A stretch of DNA of 22,837 nt from an uncultured Prevotellaceae bacterium (GTDB lineage: Bacteria > Bacteroidota > Bacteroidia > Bacteroidales > Muribaculaceae), in assembly GCA_937916085.1 (NCBI GenBank), contig CALGGO010000040.1:1-22837 (forward strand), given 5' to 3'. The translations under genes were made by a program, and so were the position numbers. Below, one piece after another: positions 14,214 to 20,664 of this stretch (position 1 is the stretch's first letter; the number at the start of each line of letters is the position of its first letter). Below the pieces are notes generated by a model. The model saw only the letters and a program-made list of their open reading frames with translations. It was not told the origin of the DNA and did no database searches.

Positions 14214-14331
14214 CTACAAAAAATGAAATGAAAAACACTTTTGGATGAGATTTCTTGTATTATACGGTGCCAAGAAAGGTTAATGAATATTCAAAATCAC
14301 CGAAAAGTAAGTGAAGGTGAAGAAAAATCAC

Positions 14332-14339
14332 TACCTTTG
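14332..14339 (+). promoter_or_regulatory. -7 box for the tfoX-like/GNAT pair
   Basis: TACCTTTG, exact TAnnTTTG, 19 bases before ATG 14359. It lies downstream of the alternative start at 14311, which supports the shorter protein. Confidence 0.6.
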
Positions 14340-14358
14340 CACTCTCAAAACTAAGAAT

Positions 14359-14682
14359 ATGGCAAGTAAAAAGGATTTTGTTCAATATATCGCCGATCAA
14401 TGCAGCGGTGCAGGTGAGATAACGACCCGAAAGATGATGGGCGACTATTGCATTTACTGCAATGGAAAGTTATTTGGACTTATCTGTGACGACAGATTCT
14501 TTATTAAGCCGACTGAGCAAGTGATACCGTTACTCAAGAGCGTAGAACTCGTCCCTCCTTATTATGGTGCAAAAGACTACTTCTACATATCCGATGTTGA
14601 TGAACACGATTATTTAGCAATGCTCACTAAGGTGACTTGCGAGGCTCTTCCTGACCCTAAGCCAAAGAAGTCTCGAAAATAG
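14359..14682 (+). CDS. TfoX N-terminal-domain protein
   Basis: A 107-residue protein made only of the TfoX/Sxy N-terminal domain: MASKKDFVQYIADQC, then ITTRKMMGDYCIYCNGKLFGLICDDRFFIKPT and the YGAKDYFYISDVDE strand. In Gammaproteobacteria Sxy aids competence, but stand-alone copies of this domain are common and their function is not known. It ends KPKKSRK and stops at TAG. The GNAT gene starts 9 bases later, so the two are surely co-transcribed. Confidence 0.85.
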   Translation: MASKKDFVQYIADQCSGAGEITTRKMMGDYCIYCNGKLFGLICDDRFFIKPTEQVIPLLKSVELVPPYYGAKDYFYISDVDEHDYLAMLTKVTCEALPDPKPKKSRK

Positions 14683-14691
14683 ATCTCAGAA

Positions 14692-15225
14692 ATGAAGAAA
14701 GTTACAGAAATAAGGTTGGTTCCGCTTACCATTAATGACCGTGAGCAGTTTATTCGTGACAACCAAGAGGCTTTCAAGTATGGTGCCACCGAGGAGTTCG
14801 GCATGCGTGACAATCACTTCGAGGAAAAAGGCGAGATTATCTCACGCGACACCATCGAACATTCCATTGATGGCGAAAATGCCGAGGCATACAGGATTAT
14901 GCTCGGCAATGAGAAAGTAGGTGGAGTGGTGATCAGCGTGGTTGACGACAAGGGTGAGCTGGAATTGCTTTTCGTGTCGCCAAAGGCTCACAGCAAGGGC
15001 ATAGGCTACAAAGCGTGGTGCCAGGTGGAACAACTGCACCCCGAAGTCAAGGTATGGGAAACGGTCACCCCTTATTTCGAAAAGCGCAATATTCACTTTT
15101 ATGTAAACCGATGCGGCTTCCATATTGTTGAGTTTTTCAACAGTTATCACCCAGACCCAAACGACCATGACAATATGGATGATGATGGCGACGGCATGTT
15201 CCGTTTCCAGAAAGTCATAGAATAA
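14692..15225 (+). CDS. GNAT-family N-acetyltransferase
   Basis: A 177-residue GNAT protein. The acetyl-CoA motif is LELLFVSPKAHSKGIGYKAW (about 99-118, with HSKGIG as the Q/RxxGxG/A loop), followed by the helix and the typical late strand RNIHFYVNRCGFHIVEFF. The substrate is unknown. A bulge around PDPNDHDNMDDDGDGM near the end is strongly acidic and could bind a cation. Second gene of the pair with the TfoX-domain protein. Confidence 0.82.
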   Translation: MKKVTEIRLVPLTINDREQFIRDNQEAFKYGATEEFGMRDNHFEEKGEIISRDTIEHSIDGENAEAYRIMLGNEKVGGVVISVVDDKGELELLFVSPKAHSKGIGYKAWCQVEQLHPEVKVWETVTPYFEKRNIHFYVNRCGFHIVEFFNSYHPDPNDHDNMDDDGDGMFRFQKVIE

Positions 15226-15246
15226 CTCAGCGTCTTTTTAGAGCCA

Positions 15247-15282
15247 AAGCGGTTGAGTTACCTTTGCGTATCTCAACCGCTT
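15247..15282. repeat. 11-bp inverted repeat with a -7-like motif in the loop
   Basis: AAGCGGTTGAG (15247-15257) pairs with CTCAACCGCTT (15272-15282) around a 14-base loop containing TTACCTTTGCG. It has no T run on either side, so it is a poor terminator. It lies between the convergent GNAT and EcsC-like genes. The rest of 15226-15366 shows nothing else clear. Confidence 0.5.
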
Positions 15283-15366
15283 AGATTAACGTGAGTTCAA
15301 CGAATTTGTTGCTTGATAATCATTGCGTTAGCAGCTCCCCCTCTAAGGTGGAGTGGGCCTGCGGTT

Positions 15367-16128
15367 CTAGGTTTGCTTCATTAGGTGTTTTCTCAGTTTG
15401 CTGCACATGGGAATGAAAATAATCACCGACACGATTCCGGCAATCAAGGCGCAAGTCACAGGAACAATCAGGCTGAAGAGCATGTCAACCTCCTCCTTGG
15501 CAATGACAATCGAGAACCACTTGATTGCCTGGCGGCGTAACACGATAAAGACGGTTCTTGACGCCTTGGCCATATACTTGGGACCAATGCGTTTCACCAG
15601 CTGCCGCACCAGCCATCCCACTGCGCTCTTCATCTTCTGTAACAGTGGGTACTTGCCAAGCATTAGCCCTGAGCTCTCTATTGCCACGACCTTCTGCACA
15701 GTCTTGGTCTCATCGGAGTGTTCGTCGTCAGGCGTGCCATATAGCAGAAGGATGCGCTGCATAGCCATGTAGAGACACGCTTGGAAGAATGCGATGTCAA
15801 TTACGCAGCCTATCACAATCCCCATGATGCTCTCGGGAAAACAGGTGATGAACGACATCAAAAACACCATCGAGCCAAAAGCCCATTTTATCGACTTATA
15901 CTGCTTCTTCTTCTGCTTGTCGGTAAGAACGCTCGACAATGATGTCTCCAGAGCCTTGCGGCACATCTCATCCTCGTTGTCACGACAGAAGCGATGCACC
16001 ACCTTGCGCGTGTATCTTTCTTTGTTGAGACGCACTACATTGATTCTAAGCACGAGCGACAGCAACCACGCGTACTTATCCAAACAATAATCAATCAGTT
16101 TTTTTATCTTGTCGAGCAAAGCAATCAA
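15367..16128 (-). CDS. Membrane protein, possibly EcsC-like
   Basis: A protein of about 250 residues with hydrophobic stretches at about 83-125 and 215-240, and basic soluble parts between. The pattern VIDIAFFQACLYMAMQRILLLYG followed by an acidic gap resembles the EcsC family (a D before a helix, then YG), and the later RIGPKYMAKASRTV plus terminal membrane hairpin also fits. The match is by eye and uncertain. There is no ATG near the start: TTG 16128 is the outermost choice and TTG 16119 an alternative. A -7 box at 16146-16139 would start transcription about 4 bases from the first TTG, which favours the second. The function is unknown. Confidence 0.6.
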   Translation of the reverse strand: MIALLDKIKKLIDYCLDKYAWLLSLVLRINVVRLNKERYTRKVVHRFCRDNEDEMCRKALETSLSSVLTDKQKKKQYKSIKWAFGSMVFLMSFITCFPESIMGIVIGCVIDIAFFQACLYMAMQRILLLYGTPDDEHSDETKTVQKVVAIESSGLMLGKYPLLQKMKSAVGWLVRQLVKRIGPKYMAKASRTVFIVLRRQAIKWFSIVIAKEEVDMLFSLIVPVTCALIAGIVSVIIFIPMCSKLRKHLMKQT

Positions 16129-16138
16129 TTTTAAGATG

Positions 16139-16146
16139 CAAAAATA
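16139..16146 (-). promoter_or_regulatory. -7 box for the EcsC-like gene
   Basis: Leftward TATTTTTG fits TAnnTTTG and lies 11 bases before TTG 16128, implying an almost leaderless message. In the rest of 16147-16353 nothing was seen. Confidence 0.4.
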
Positions 16147-16353
16147 GACAAAAATCTCAATATATGAGCCTATCGAGATGAGAAATGTTTTTCTTCAGAG
16201 GAAAGTGTTTGCTTCTTATTACTTTGCCGTTTCCAAAAAGCCATAGAATAGCTCCTTACTTCTTTTAGGCATCAAGCAAGCGCAGGACAGTTACCAACGG
16301 CTGATGAATAATAAATCTCCAAAAAACAACGAAAGTGAAGAATATTTCTGCAA

Positions 16354-16370
16354 AACTTAATTTTTAAGTT
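16354..16370. promoter_or_regulatory. Probable operator 1 of the toxin-antitoxin operon
   Basis: Inverted repeat AACTTAA-TTT-TTAAGTT, 6 bases upstream of the -33 TTTG. Its half-site AACTTA is the same as in the palindrome downstream of the promoter, as expected for dimeric autoregulation by an HTH antitoxin. Confidence 0.6.
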
Positions 16371-16376
16371 AATTTA

Positions 16377-16408
16377 TTTGGTGTATTTAATTCTATGACT
16401 TATCTTTG
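16377..16408 (+). promoter_or_regulatory. Promoter of the toxin-antitoxin operon
   Basis: TTTG (16377-16380), a 20-base spacer, then TATCTTTG (16401-16408). This is the best full Bacteroidetes promoter in the window. Transcription should begin near 16415, next to operator 2. Confidence 0.8.
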
Positions 16409-16416
16409 CACCGAGA

Positions 16417-16430
16417 TAACTTATAAGTTA
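16417..16430. promoter_or_regulatory. Probable operator 2 of the toxin-antitoxin operon
   Basis: Perfect 14-base palindrome TAACTTATAAGTTA, eight bases after the -7 box, so a bound dimer would block the start site. It shares AACTTA/TAAGTT half-sites with operator 1. Confidence 0.65.
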
Positions 16431-16433
16431 AGA

Positions 16434-16481
16434 ATGAGACAGCATTATTACATAGATTTAGTTGAAGAATATCTAATGTGA
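16434..16481 (+). CDS. 15-codon upstream reading frame coupled to the toxin gene
   Basis: ATG 16434 opens MRQHYYIDLVEEYLM and stops at TGA 16479-16481. The stop overlaps the GTG start of the toxin (16478) in ATGTGA. It lies directly behind operator 2, at the 5' end of the predicted message. It may be a leader peptide that couples toxin translation, or the true N-terminus of the toxin cut off by a frameshift. Confidence 0.4.
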   Translation: MRQHYYIDLVEEYLM

Positions 16482-16921
16482 ATTTCTACAGCATTCATTT
16501 GGAGGGCGAGGAACTTTCTGAATTAGAGCGTTTTTTCGAGGAATTCCCTGTTGGAAGTGAATATTACGAAGATATTGATGTAGTCATATCTTGGCTCGAC
16601 ATCATTGCCGAGCGAGGTGCGTTGGAGCGGTATTTTCGTCCCGAAGGCCATTATGGTGACGGCGTTGGCGTAATACCGATTGACGTTGGCAATAAAGTGA
16701 GATTGTATTGCTTACGATTGTCCGACAAGATTTTGGTGTTCGGTAATGGTGGTGTGAAAGATGCCCCTACCTGGGAAGAAAGCGAACAACTCGCTCCCTA
16801 TGTCAAACTATTGATTGATACTAGCCGTTTTATTTCATCGAGGATTAAAGACGGTACAATAGTTTTAGTGGATACAGAAATTGTTGGGAATTTAAACTTT
16901 AGCAGAGATGAAACGGAGTAA
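16478..16921 (+). CDS. Probable type II toxin, RelE/HigB-like
   Basis: A 147-residue protein with a GTG start; an in-frame TGA at 16463-16465 excludes any longer ATG form. The core GNKVRLYCLRLSDKILVFGNGGVKD resembles the beta-sheet of RelE/ParE/HigB-like toxins of the Gp49-like kind, which cut mRNA on ribosomes, but it is longer than a usual RelE (about 95 residues) because of an acidic N-terminal part (EGEELSELERFFEEFP). The next gene overlaps it by 14 bases and encodes an HTH protein, giving the toxin-first HigBA order. The promoter and operators upstream support the system call. The toxic activity itself is inferred. Confidence 0.65.
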   Translation: MNFYSIHLEGEELSELERFFEEFPVGSEYYEDIDVVISWLDIIAERGALERYFRPEGHYGDGVGVIPIDVGNKVRLYCLRLSDKILVFGNGGVKDAPTWEESEQLAPYVKLLIDTSRFISSRIKDGTIVLVDTEIVGNLNFSRDETE

Positions 16922-17201
16922 AGTAATTGAGGAACGCCGCCGACACGTCAACCCCGAAGTGAAAGAACGCGTTGCACTCTCATTTCAGATTGTTGACCGC
17001 ATCCACGAGATACTTGTGGTGCGAAACCTGCGGCAAAAAGACCTAGCGATCATGCTTGGCAAGAGCGAGGCGGAGATAAGCAAATGGATGCGTGGCACAC
17101 ACAATTTCACTATTGATACTGTTGTGGCAATAGAAGAAGCGTTGCAGGCTCCAATTTTACAGGTGTGTCATGAGGGAGAGATACCATACGTTGATATGTA
17201 G
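16908..17201 (+). CDS. XRE-family HTH antitoxin, HigA-like
   Basis: A 97-residue protein with a Cro/CI helix-turn-helix at about 41-62 (LRQKDLAIMLGKSEAEISKW) and MRGTHNFTIDTVVAIEEAL after it, as in HigA antitoxins. It overlaps the toxin gene by 14 bases. It should neutralise the toxin and repress the operon through the two AACTTA palindromes. It ends HEGEIPYVDM at a TAG. The last ten codons and the 43 bases after the stop are repeated at 18780-18852, and the frame beyond the TAG is conserved between the two copies. Confidence 0.8.
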   Translation: MKRSKVIEERRRHVNPEVKERVALSFQIVDRIHEILVVRNLRQKDLAIMLGKSEAEISKWMRGTHNFTIDTVVAIEEALQAPILQVCHEGEIPYVDM

Positions 17202-17243
17202 CTCAGAAACTCGCTCTTCAACTTCTATTCGGAACTTGCTGAA
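17171..17243 (+). repeat. Direct repeat, copy A (antitoxin 3' end plus flank)
   Basis: 73 bases, identical to 18780-18852 at 64 positions by hand count. It covers GEIPYVDM, the TAG and 14 further in-frame codons (LRNSLFNFYSELAE). Five of the seven changed codons are synonymous, including CTC against TTA. Confidence 0.85.
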
Positions 17244-17285
17244 ATGTATGAAATATCCTGAAAATACATGTAAATAATAAATAAT

Positions 17286-18335
17286 ATGAAATACATAAAA
17301 CTTTTAGTATTTGCAGCTATCTTACTGCTTTGCTCCATCGAGATGGCTTCGTGTAATGGCAACGACGAGCCTTCAAAGCAAAACTATGACGGCACTCCGC
17401 TTGTTATTCTTGACACAGACATCGGCTCATCGACCGATGACCTGTTTGCCCTAGAAATGCTATACTACTACCATAATGAGGGGAAATGCAAGTTTCTTGG
17501 CGTGGTGGTTGACCGCATGGGCGAACATTGCGCTGCCATTGCCGATGTGATGAACACATACTTCGGTCACCCCGAAGTGCCCATCGGACTAGTGCGCAAT
17601 GGTATTGCCTCGCCGCAAGTTTGGATTGATTACAGTGCGCTACCTTTCTATACGGGCAGTGACGGCACGCCGATGTTCCGCCGTTCAGTTAGCGACTATA
17701 ACACTCTGCCTGATGGATGGCAACTTTACCGTCGCTTGCTCGCCGCGCAGCCCGACCATTCAGTCAGCATCTGCTCTATCGGCTTTGTCACCGCGCTATC
17801 GCAGCTTTTGGCTTCTTCGGCCGATGAATATTCACCGCTCAATGGTGTAGAGCTAGTGCGAAAGAAAGTCAAATGCCTCTACATCATGGGGGGAGTCTTC
17901 GGCGAATCGGTTGAGCCTGATTTCAACTTCGCTCAGGGCATCACTTTTGCCCAAGAATTCTTCCGCCTATGGCCGAAAGATGTAGATATGATATTTTCGC
18001 CCATGGAAGTGGGGCAAGGCATCGAGTATAAACCCGAGCAGGTTGTCGCCGATGTTAGTTGGACTGACATTCACCCAATTAAGCAGGTCTACACGCAGTG
18101 CAACTGCAACACTGGGCAAATGATGTGGGACCCTATGGCTGTCATCAATGCAGTTGAGGGCGACGAGGAGTTCTCGTTATCGCAGCGTGGCACAGTCAGT
18201 CTCACTTCGCAAGCCGAAACGATTTTCACACCCGATGCTAAGGGCAACTGCCGCTACCAACTCCCTGGCTCAAGTGATTGGAACAGCTCGATGCTGGAGA
18301 AAATCCGCAAGGTAAATATCTCTTTAGTTTATTAG
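17286..18335 (+). CDS. Nucleoside hydrolase-like lipoprotein (IUNH family)
   Basis: A 349-residue protein with a lipoprotein signal (MKYIKLLVFAAILLLC..., lipid on Cys23, then NGNDEP, an acidic export-like tail). The calcium-binding motif is DTDIGSSTDDLFAL (43-56), a variant of DTDPGxDD, with MGG at 201-203, Asn214 (DFNFAQ) and Asp282 (WDPMAV). The family cleaves the N-glycosidic bond of nucleosides to base and ribose. The usual His of the HDP motif, which protonates the leaving base, is Trp281, so the reaction or substrate may differ. It lies between two copies of a 73-base direct repeat. No clear promoter; it may follow the antitoxin by read-through. Confidence 0.82.
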   Translation: MKYIKLLVFAAILLLCSIEMASCNGNDEPSKQNYDGTPLVILDTDIGSSTDDLFALEMLYYYHNEGKCKFLGVVVDRMGEHCAAIADVMNTYFGHPEVPIGLVRNGIASPQVWIDYSALPFYTGSDGTPMFRRSVSDYNTLPDGWQLYRRLLAAQPDHSVSICSIGFVTALSQLLASSADEYSPLNGVELVRKKVKCLYIMGGVFGESVEPDFNFAQGITFAQEFFRLWPKDVDMIFSPMEVGQGIEYKPEQVVADVSWTDIHPIKQVYTQCNCNTGQMMWDPMAVINAVEGDEEFSLSQRGTVSLTSQAETIFTPDAKGNCRYQLPGSSDWNSSMLEKIRKVNISLVY

Positions 18336-18366
18336 AATAAAGAATACCTTTTTAGATAAATGACAC

Positions 18367-18408
18367 AACTCCATATTTTTGCGTAAAAAATCGCATAATT
18401 ATGGAGTT
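18367..18408. repeat. Inverted repeat after the nucleoside hydrolase gene
   Basis: AACTCCATA (18367-18375) pairs perfectly with TATGGAGTT (18400-18408), with GCG and CGC inside. No T run follows in either direction, so a terminator role is uncertain. Confidence 0.5.
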
Positions 18409-18410
18409 AA

Positions 18411-18572
18411 GATTTAATCGTGTATAGCGGCATCTTCGAGCCGATCATTACATACGATGGCATTGTATGCGGAAATTGAGTGCTGTTCAGAGAAGAATTG
18501 TAAGCTGAATTCTTTATCGGGAACCACAATGATGACATCAAAGAAGAATGGTTAAAATACAAGAAATTTTAA
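18411..18572 (+). pseudogene. Decayed 3' end of an AlkZ-like winged-helix DNA-binding gene
   Basis: One frame reads DLIVYSGIFEPIITYDGIVCGN, stop (TGA), VLFREEL, stop (TAA), AEFFIGNHNDDIKEEWLKYKKF, stop. NGIF-P-I--DG-VVG-W, then an FF strand and a C-terminal helix is the recalled pattern of the end of AlkZ/YcaQ-type winged-helix proteins. The first TGA stands exactly where the conserved Trp (TGG) is expected. Only about 50 codons remain and no start is seen, so this is a fragment. Confidence 0.5.
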
Positions 18573-18611
18573 AAGAGATGAGGATACGATTTTTATAAAT
18601 GGAATATTTTG

Positions 18612-18619
18612 TATATTTG
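18612..18619 (+). promoter_or_regulatory. -7 box before the 60-codon frame
   Basis: TATATTTG, exact TAnnTTTG, 8 bases before ATG 18628. No -33 TTTG at the usual distance. Confidence 0.45.
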
Positions 18620-18627
18620 CACTCATT

Positions 18628-18810
18628 ATGAAAATATTAAAGGTTCCGATGTTCTATGTGTGGAGCAGACTTTATGGTCATACCCACACTCTATCACCTC
18701 GTGGAACAAGTGCCTATTGGCTGGCGAGCTTTAAAACCTCGCCACCAGAATACCTCTCGGAATGCATGCGCCTACTGCGTGAGGGAGAGATACCATACGT
18801 CGATATGTAG
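18628..18810 (+). CDS. Unrecognised 60-residue protein with an antitoxin-like tail
   Basis: MKILKVPMFYVWSRLYGHTH opens a frame that ends MRLLREGEIPYVDM and TAG. The last residues equal the end of the HTH antitoxin (EGEIPYVDM), and the similarity continues past the stop. The first 50 residues match nothing recognised and contain no HTH. It could be a chimeric relic left by recombination between two antitoxin-like loci, or a real small gene; a -7 box lies just upstream. Confidence 0.4.
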   Translation: MKILKVPMFYVWSRLYGHTHTLSPRGTSAYWLASFKTSPPEYLSECMRLLREGEIPYVDM

Positions 18811-18852
18811 CTCAGAAATTCATTAATCAACTTCTACTCGAATCTTGCTGAA
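18780..18852 (+). repeat. Direct repeat, copy B
   Basis: The second copy of the 73-base element at 17171-17243. In frame it reads GEIPYVDM, TAG, LRNSLINFYSNLAE, then AYNL and TAA. Confidence 0.85.
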
Positions 18853-18915
18853 GCATACAACCTATAAATCTCAAAAAAATGCATTGCTTAAACAAAAAAC
18901 GCATTAATAAAAGAC

Positions 18916-18943
18916 TTCCCCGAAACGACTTCGCTTCGGGGAA
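18916..18943. terminator. Hairpin, probable terminator after the repeat region
   Basis: Perfect 9-bp stem TTCCCCGAA with TTCGGGGAA around a 10-base loop, then TTCCTTTG. A weak T-rich tail suits the rightward strand. Nothing else is seen in 18853-19052. Confidence 0.55.
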
Positions 18944-19052
18944 TTCCTTTGTTAAAGCATAAAAAACTGAAAAATATCTCGATAAAAAACTGTAATCGTT
19001 ATTGAAAAATATCGTTGAAGATACCATCAAAATATTTCAAACGAAACTCAAT

Positions 19053-19778
19053 TCATCGTTTTATCAGTATAATTGTATCGCTTTTATTATCTTGTTTAAT
19101 CAATAATTTTATTGTGTCGCTAGGAATAGCACCATTTACATAATCAAATTGAACACGCTCATAACAACTCCCCTGACACATCACACTATCACTAGGGACA
19201 TTGAGTATAGCCATATATAAATCTGACAAATCTGGAACACCACTGTCTTCTTCATATGCTGTAGGCATTGGTACCTCAAGGGGGGCTTGCTCTATGTACA
19301 AAGAATAAAAATCATTCCAATCGTAAGGACCACTATTCTCCAATTTTATAAACTCATCACTAAATAGGCTCTTGCGTCTATATTTACATTCATGAATTAC
19401 AAAGACATCATCGATTGCCGAAGAGTTGTCGGCAACAAATCTCTCTGGAATCATGCGATATGGAATTGTGTCATACGTTGCACGATTCATGTATTCGCTG
19501 TATCCTTTGCGACCACCAAGCATAAAGCCGATTGCAAACAATATTAAGATTAAAACGTTAAAGATAATTGTTGCAAGCATTAGCGAGCGAAGTCTCTTTT
19601 TTACTGTAAAAAAAATTAAAAAAATCAAACATATGAAAGAGAGTATCCATAAAGGAACACAAAAAATAAACAATCCTATGGGAGAGACATCTGACGAAAA
19701 AAGGGAATACCCACATCCGATTGCCAGTAAAGCCAACTGAACAATTAACAAAATTTTAAGTCCTAAATAACGCTTCAT
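19053..19778 (-). CDS. Hypothetical membrane protein with a soluble C-terminal domain
   Basis: 241 residues from ATG 19778 (MKRYLGLKILL). Three hydrophobic helices at about 7-26, 33-58 and 65-88 are followed by a soluble domain of 150 residues, mostly acidic (e.g. PTAYEEDSGVPDLSDLYMAI), ending DTIILIKR. The family is not recognised. The domain has four cysteines after the helices. It has its own promoter with both elements. The AT-rich codon use differs from the housekeeping genes to the left, which suggests acquisition. Confidence 0.7.
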   Translation of the reverse strand: MKRYLGLKILLIVQLALLAIGCGYSLFSSDVSPIGLFIFCVPLWILSFICLIFLIFFTVKKRLRSLMLATIIFNVLILILFAIGFMLGGRKGYSEYMNRATYDTIPYRMIPERFVADNSSAIDDVFVIHECKYRRKSLFSDEFIKLENSGPYDWNDFYSLYIEQAPLEVPMPTAYEEDSGVPDLSDLYMAILNVPSDSVMCQGSCYERVQFDYVNGAIPSDTIKLLIKQDNKSDTIILIKR

Positions 19779-19802
19779 GATAACTTCTATATCTGTACAG
19801 TG

Positions 19803-19833
19803 CAAAATTAGGGATTGTAGTTAAGAATTGCAA
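19803..19833 (-). promoter_or_regulatory. Promoter of the hypothetical membrane protein gene
   Basis: On the minus strand TTG (19833-19831), 20 bases, then TAATTTTG (19810-19803), 24 bases before ATG 19778. Confidence 0.6.
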
Positions 19834-19879
19834 GTTTTTAGGCTGGTGATTGATGAAAAGTAATGATTTTAATAGGTAT

Positions 19880-20182
19880 AGTGGGCGTATCGCTCACTAT
19901 TCATTGTTTTTGCTGGGCTCTCCGCTGTCTCTGCTTAAGAATTCTATGTGATGTTCCCATAACAATTTCCTTGAAGTTATCATTGCCGTACTGCTGTCGC
20001 TGATGTATAACTGTTTTCCGGCACAAAGTTAGTGCGAGCCGCTCCCGACAAGGCCCAGGTCGGGTTGACCTGAAAATAATCCACAAAATTTAGTTCTGCG
20101 CCCGAAATTTTGCCTGCCCCGAGGGGTGGATTTTTTCGGTCAAGCCTTGTCTAAAGGTCGCTTCCCTCGCCAAACTGATATT
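19880..20182. other. Leader-like region: small leftward unit and overlapping palindromes
   Basis: On the minus strand a perfect -7 box TAACTTTG (20031-20024) precedes a 19-codon frame (ATG 19960, MGTSHRILKQRQRRAQQKQ, TGA 19901) and an 8-bp hairpin at 19880-19898 right behind its stop. Upstream of that box, CCCGAC (20044-20049) pairs with GTCGGG (20059-20064), while CAGGTC (20056-20061) pairs with GACCTG (20067-20072). The two hairpins share bases, so only one can form. CCCC-GA-GGGG near 20118 is followed by TTTTTT. Nothing else here was recognised as a gene. Confidence 0.4.
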
Positions 20183-20297
20183 GCACCGAAAAAAGATTAT
20201 ACGCGACATACGTAGACAATGATTATTGGATAAAAATGGCTGCGCCTCAACTCATGCAAGCATGGTTCTGCTCTCAGCTTGCACATTTATTCACTTC
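20183..20297 (+). pseudogene. Decayed duplicate of the first part of the 20315 gene, plus leader
   Basis: GCACCGAAAAAAGATTAT...GGCTGCGCCT...CTTGCAC (20183-20284) parallels 20372-20477 of the next gene (GCATCGAAAAAAGATTACC...GGCTGCGCCT...CTTGCAC). The frame, KKDYTRHT, is stopped by TAG and TAA. It ends in ATTTATTCACTTC (20285-20297), which recurs exactly at 20638-20650 before the 20665 gene. Confidence 0.5.
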
Positions 20298-20314
20298 AAT
20301 AAAATTTTTCAGTT

Positions 20315-20653
20315 ATGAGAACATCAGTAAACATACCATTCTTTGTATCACCAGAGTCAGCTGCGAGCACAGCATCGAAAAAAGATTACCGCTCTACCGC
20401 ATACAATAATTATTGCATAAAATCGGCTGCGCCTTGGCATTGTTCAAGCGAGCTTGACGATGCTCAAGACTTGCACGATTTTTCTGCCGACTTGGTGGAC
20501 TTTGACAACGAGGTTTGCACCTTTGAGGTTGAGGCACGCACCGAGAGCGAGGCAAGCGAGCAATGCGCATCGCCTTTGAGATGGGCATCCAAGTTAGTTA
20601 CATCAACATCTATAAAGTATAAATTTTCAATTCACATATTTATTCACTTCTAA
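20315..20653 (+). CDS. Small accessory protein, apparently frameshifted near its end
   Basis: ATG 20315 opens 112 codons: MRTSVNIPFFVSPESAAS, a KKDY block, then DFDNEVCTFEVEARTESEASEQ. After about 20562 this frame turns unlikely (CASPLRWASK...), while the -1 frame from 20563 reads MRIAFEMGIQVSYINIYKV and stops at 20622. The joined form, VEARTESEASEQ plus RIAFEMGIQVSYINIYKV, looks like one continuous beta-alpha-beta end. A one-base deletion or a sequencing error is the simplest reason; no slippery heptamer is seen. The family was not recognised. First of four same-strand small genes with short gaps, as in mobile elements. Confidence 0.55.
   Translation: MRTSVNIPFFVSPESAASTASKKDYRSTAYNNYCIKSAAPWHCSSELDDAQDLHDFSADLVDFDNEVCTFEVEARTESEASEQCASPLRWASKLVTSTSIKYKFSIHIFIHF
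20638..20650 (+). repeat. Leader repeat ATTTATTCACTTC (second copy)
   Basis: Exact 13-base copy of 20285-20297. Each copy ends 14-17 bases before an ATG (20315 and 20665) and is followed by an AT-rich stretch with AATTTTT. Confidence 0.6.
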
Positions 20654-20664
20654 TTTTTACTACT

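Noticed and set aside
20315..20653. Programmed -1 frameshift in the accessory gene
   Set aside because: No slippery heptamer or downstream structure was seen near 20562; an indel is simpler.
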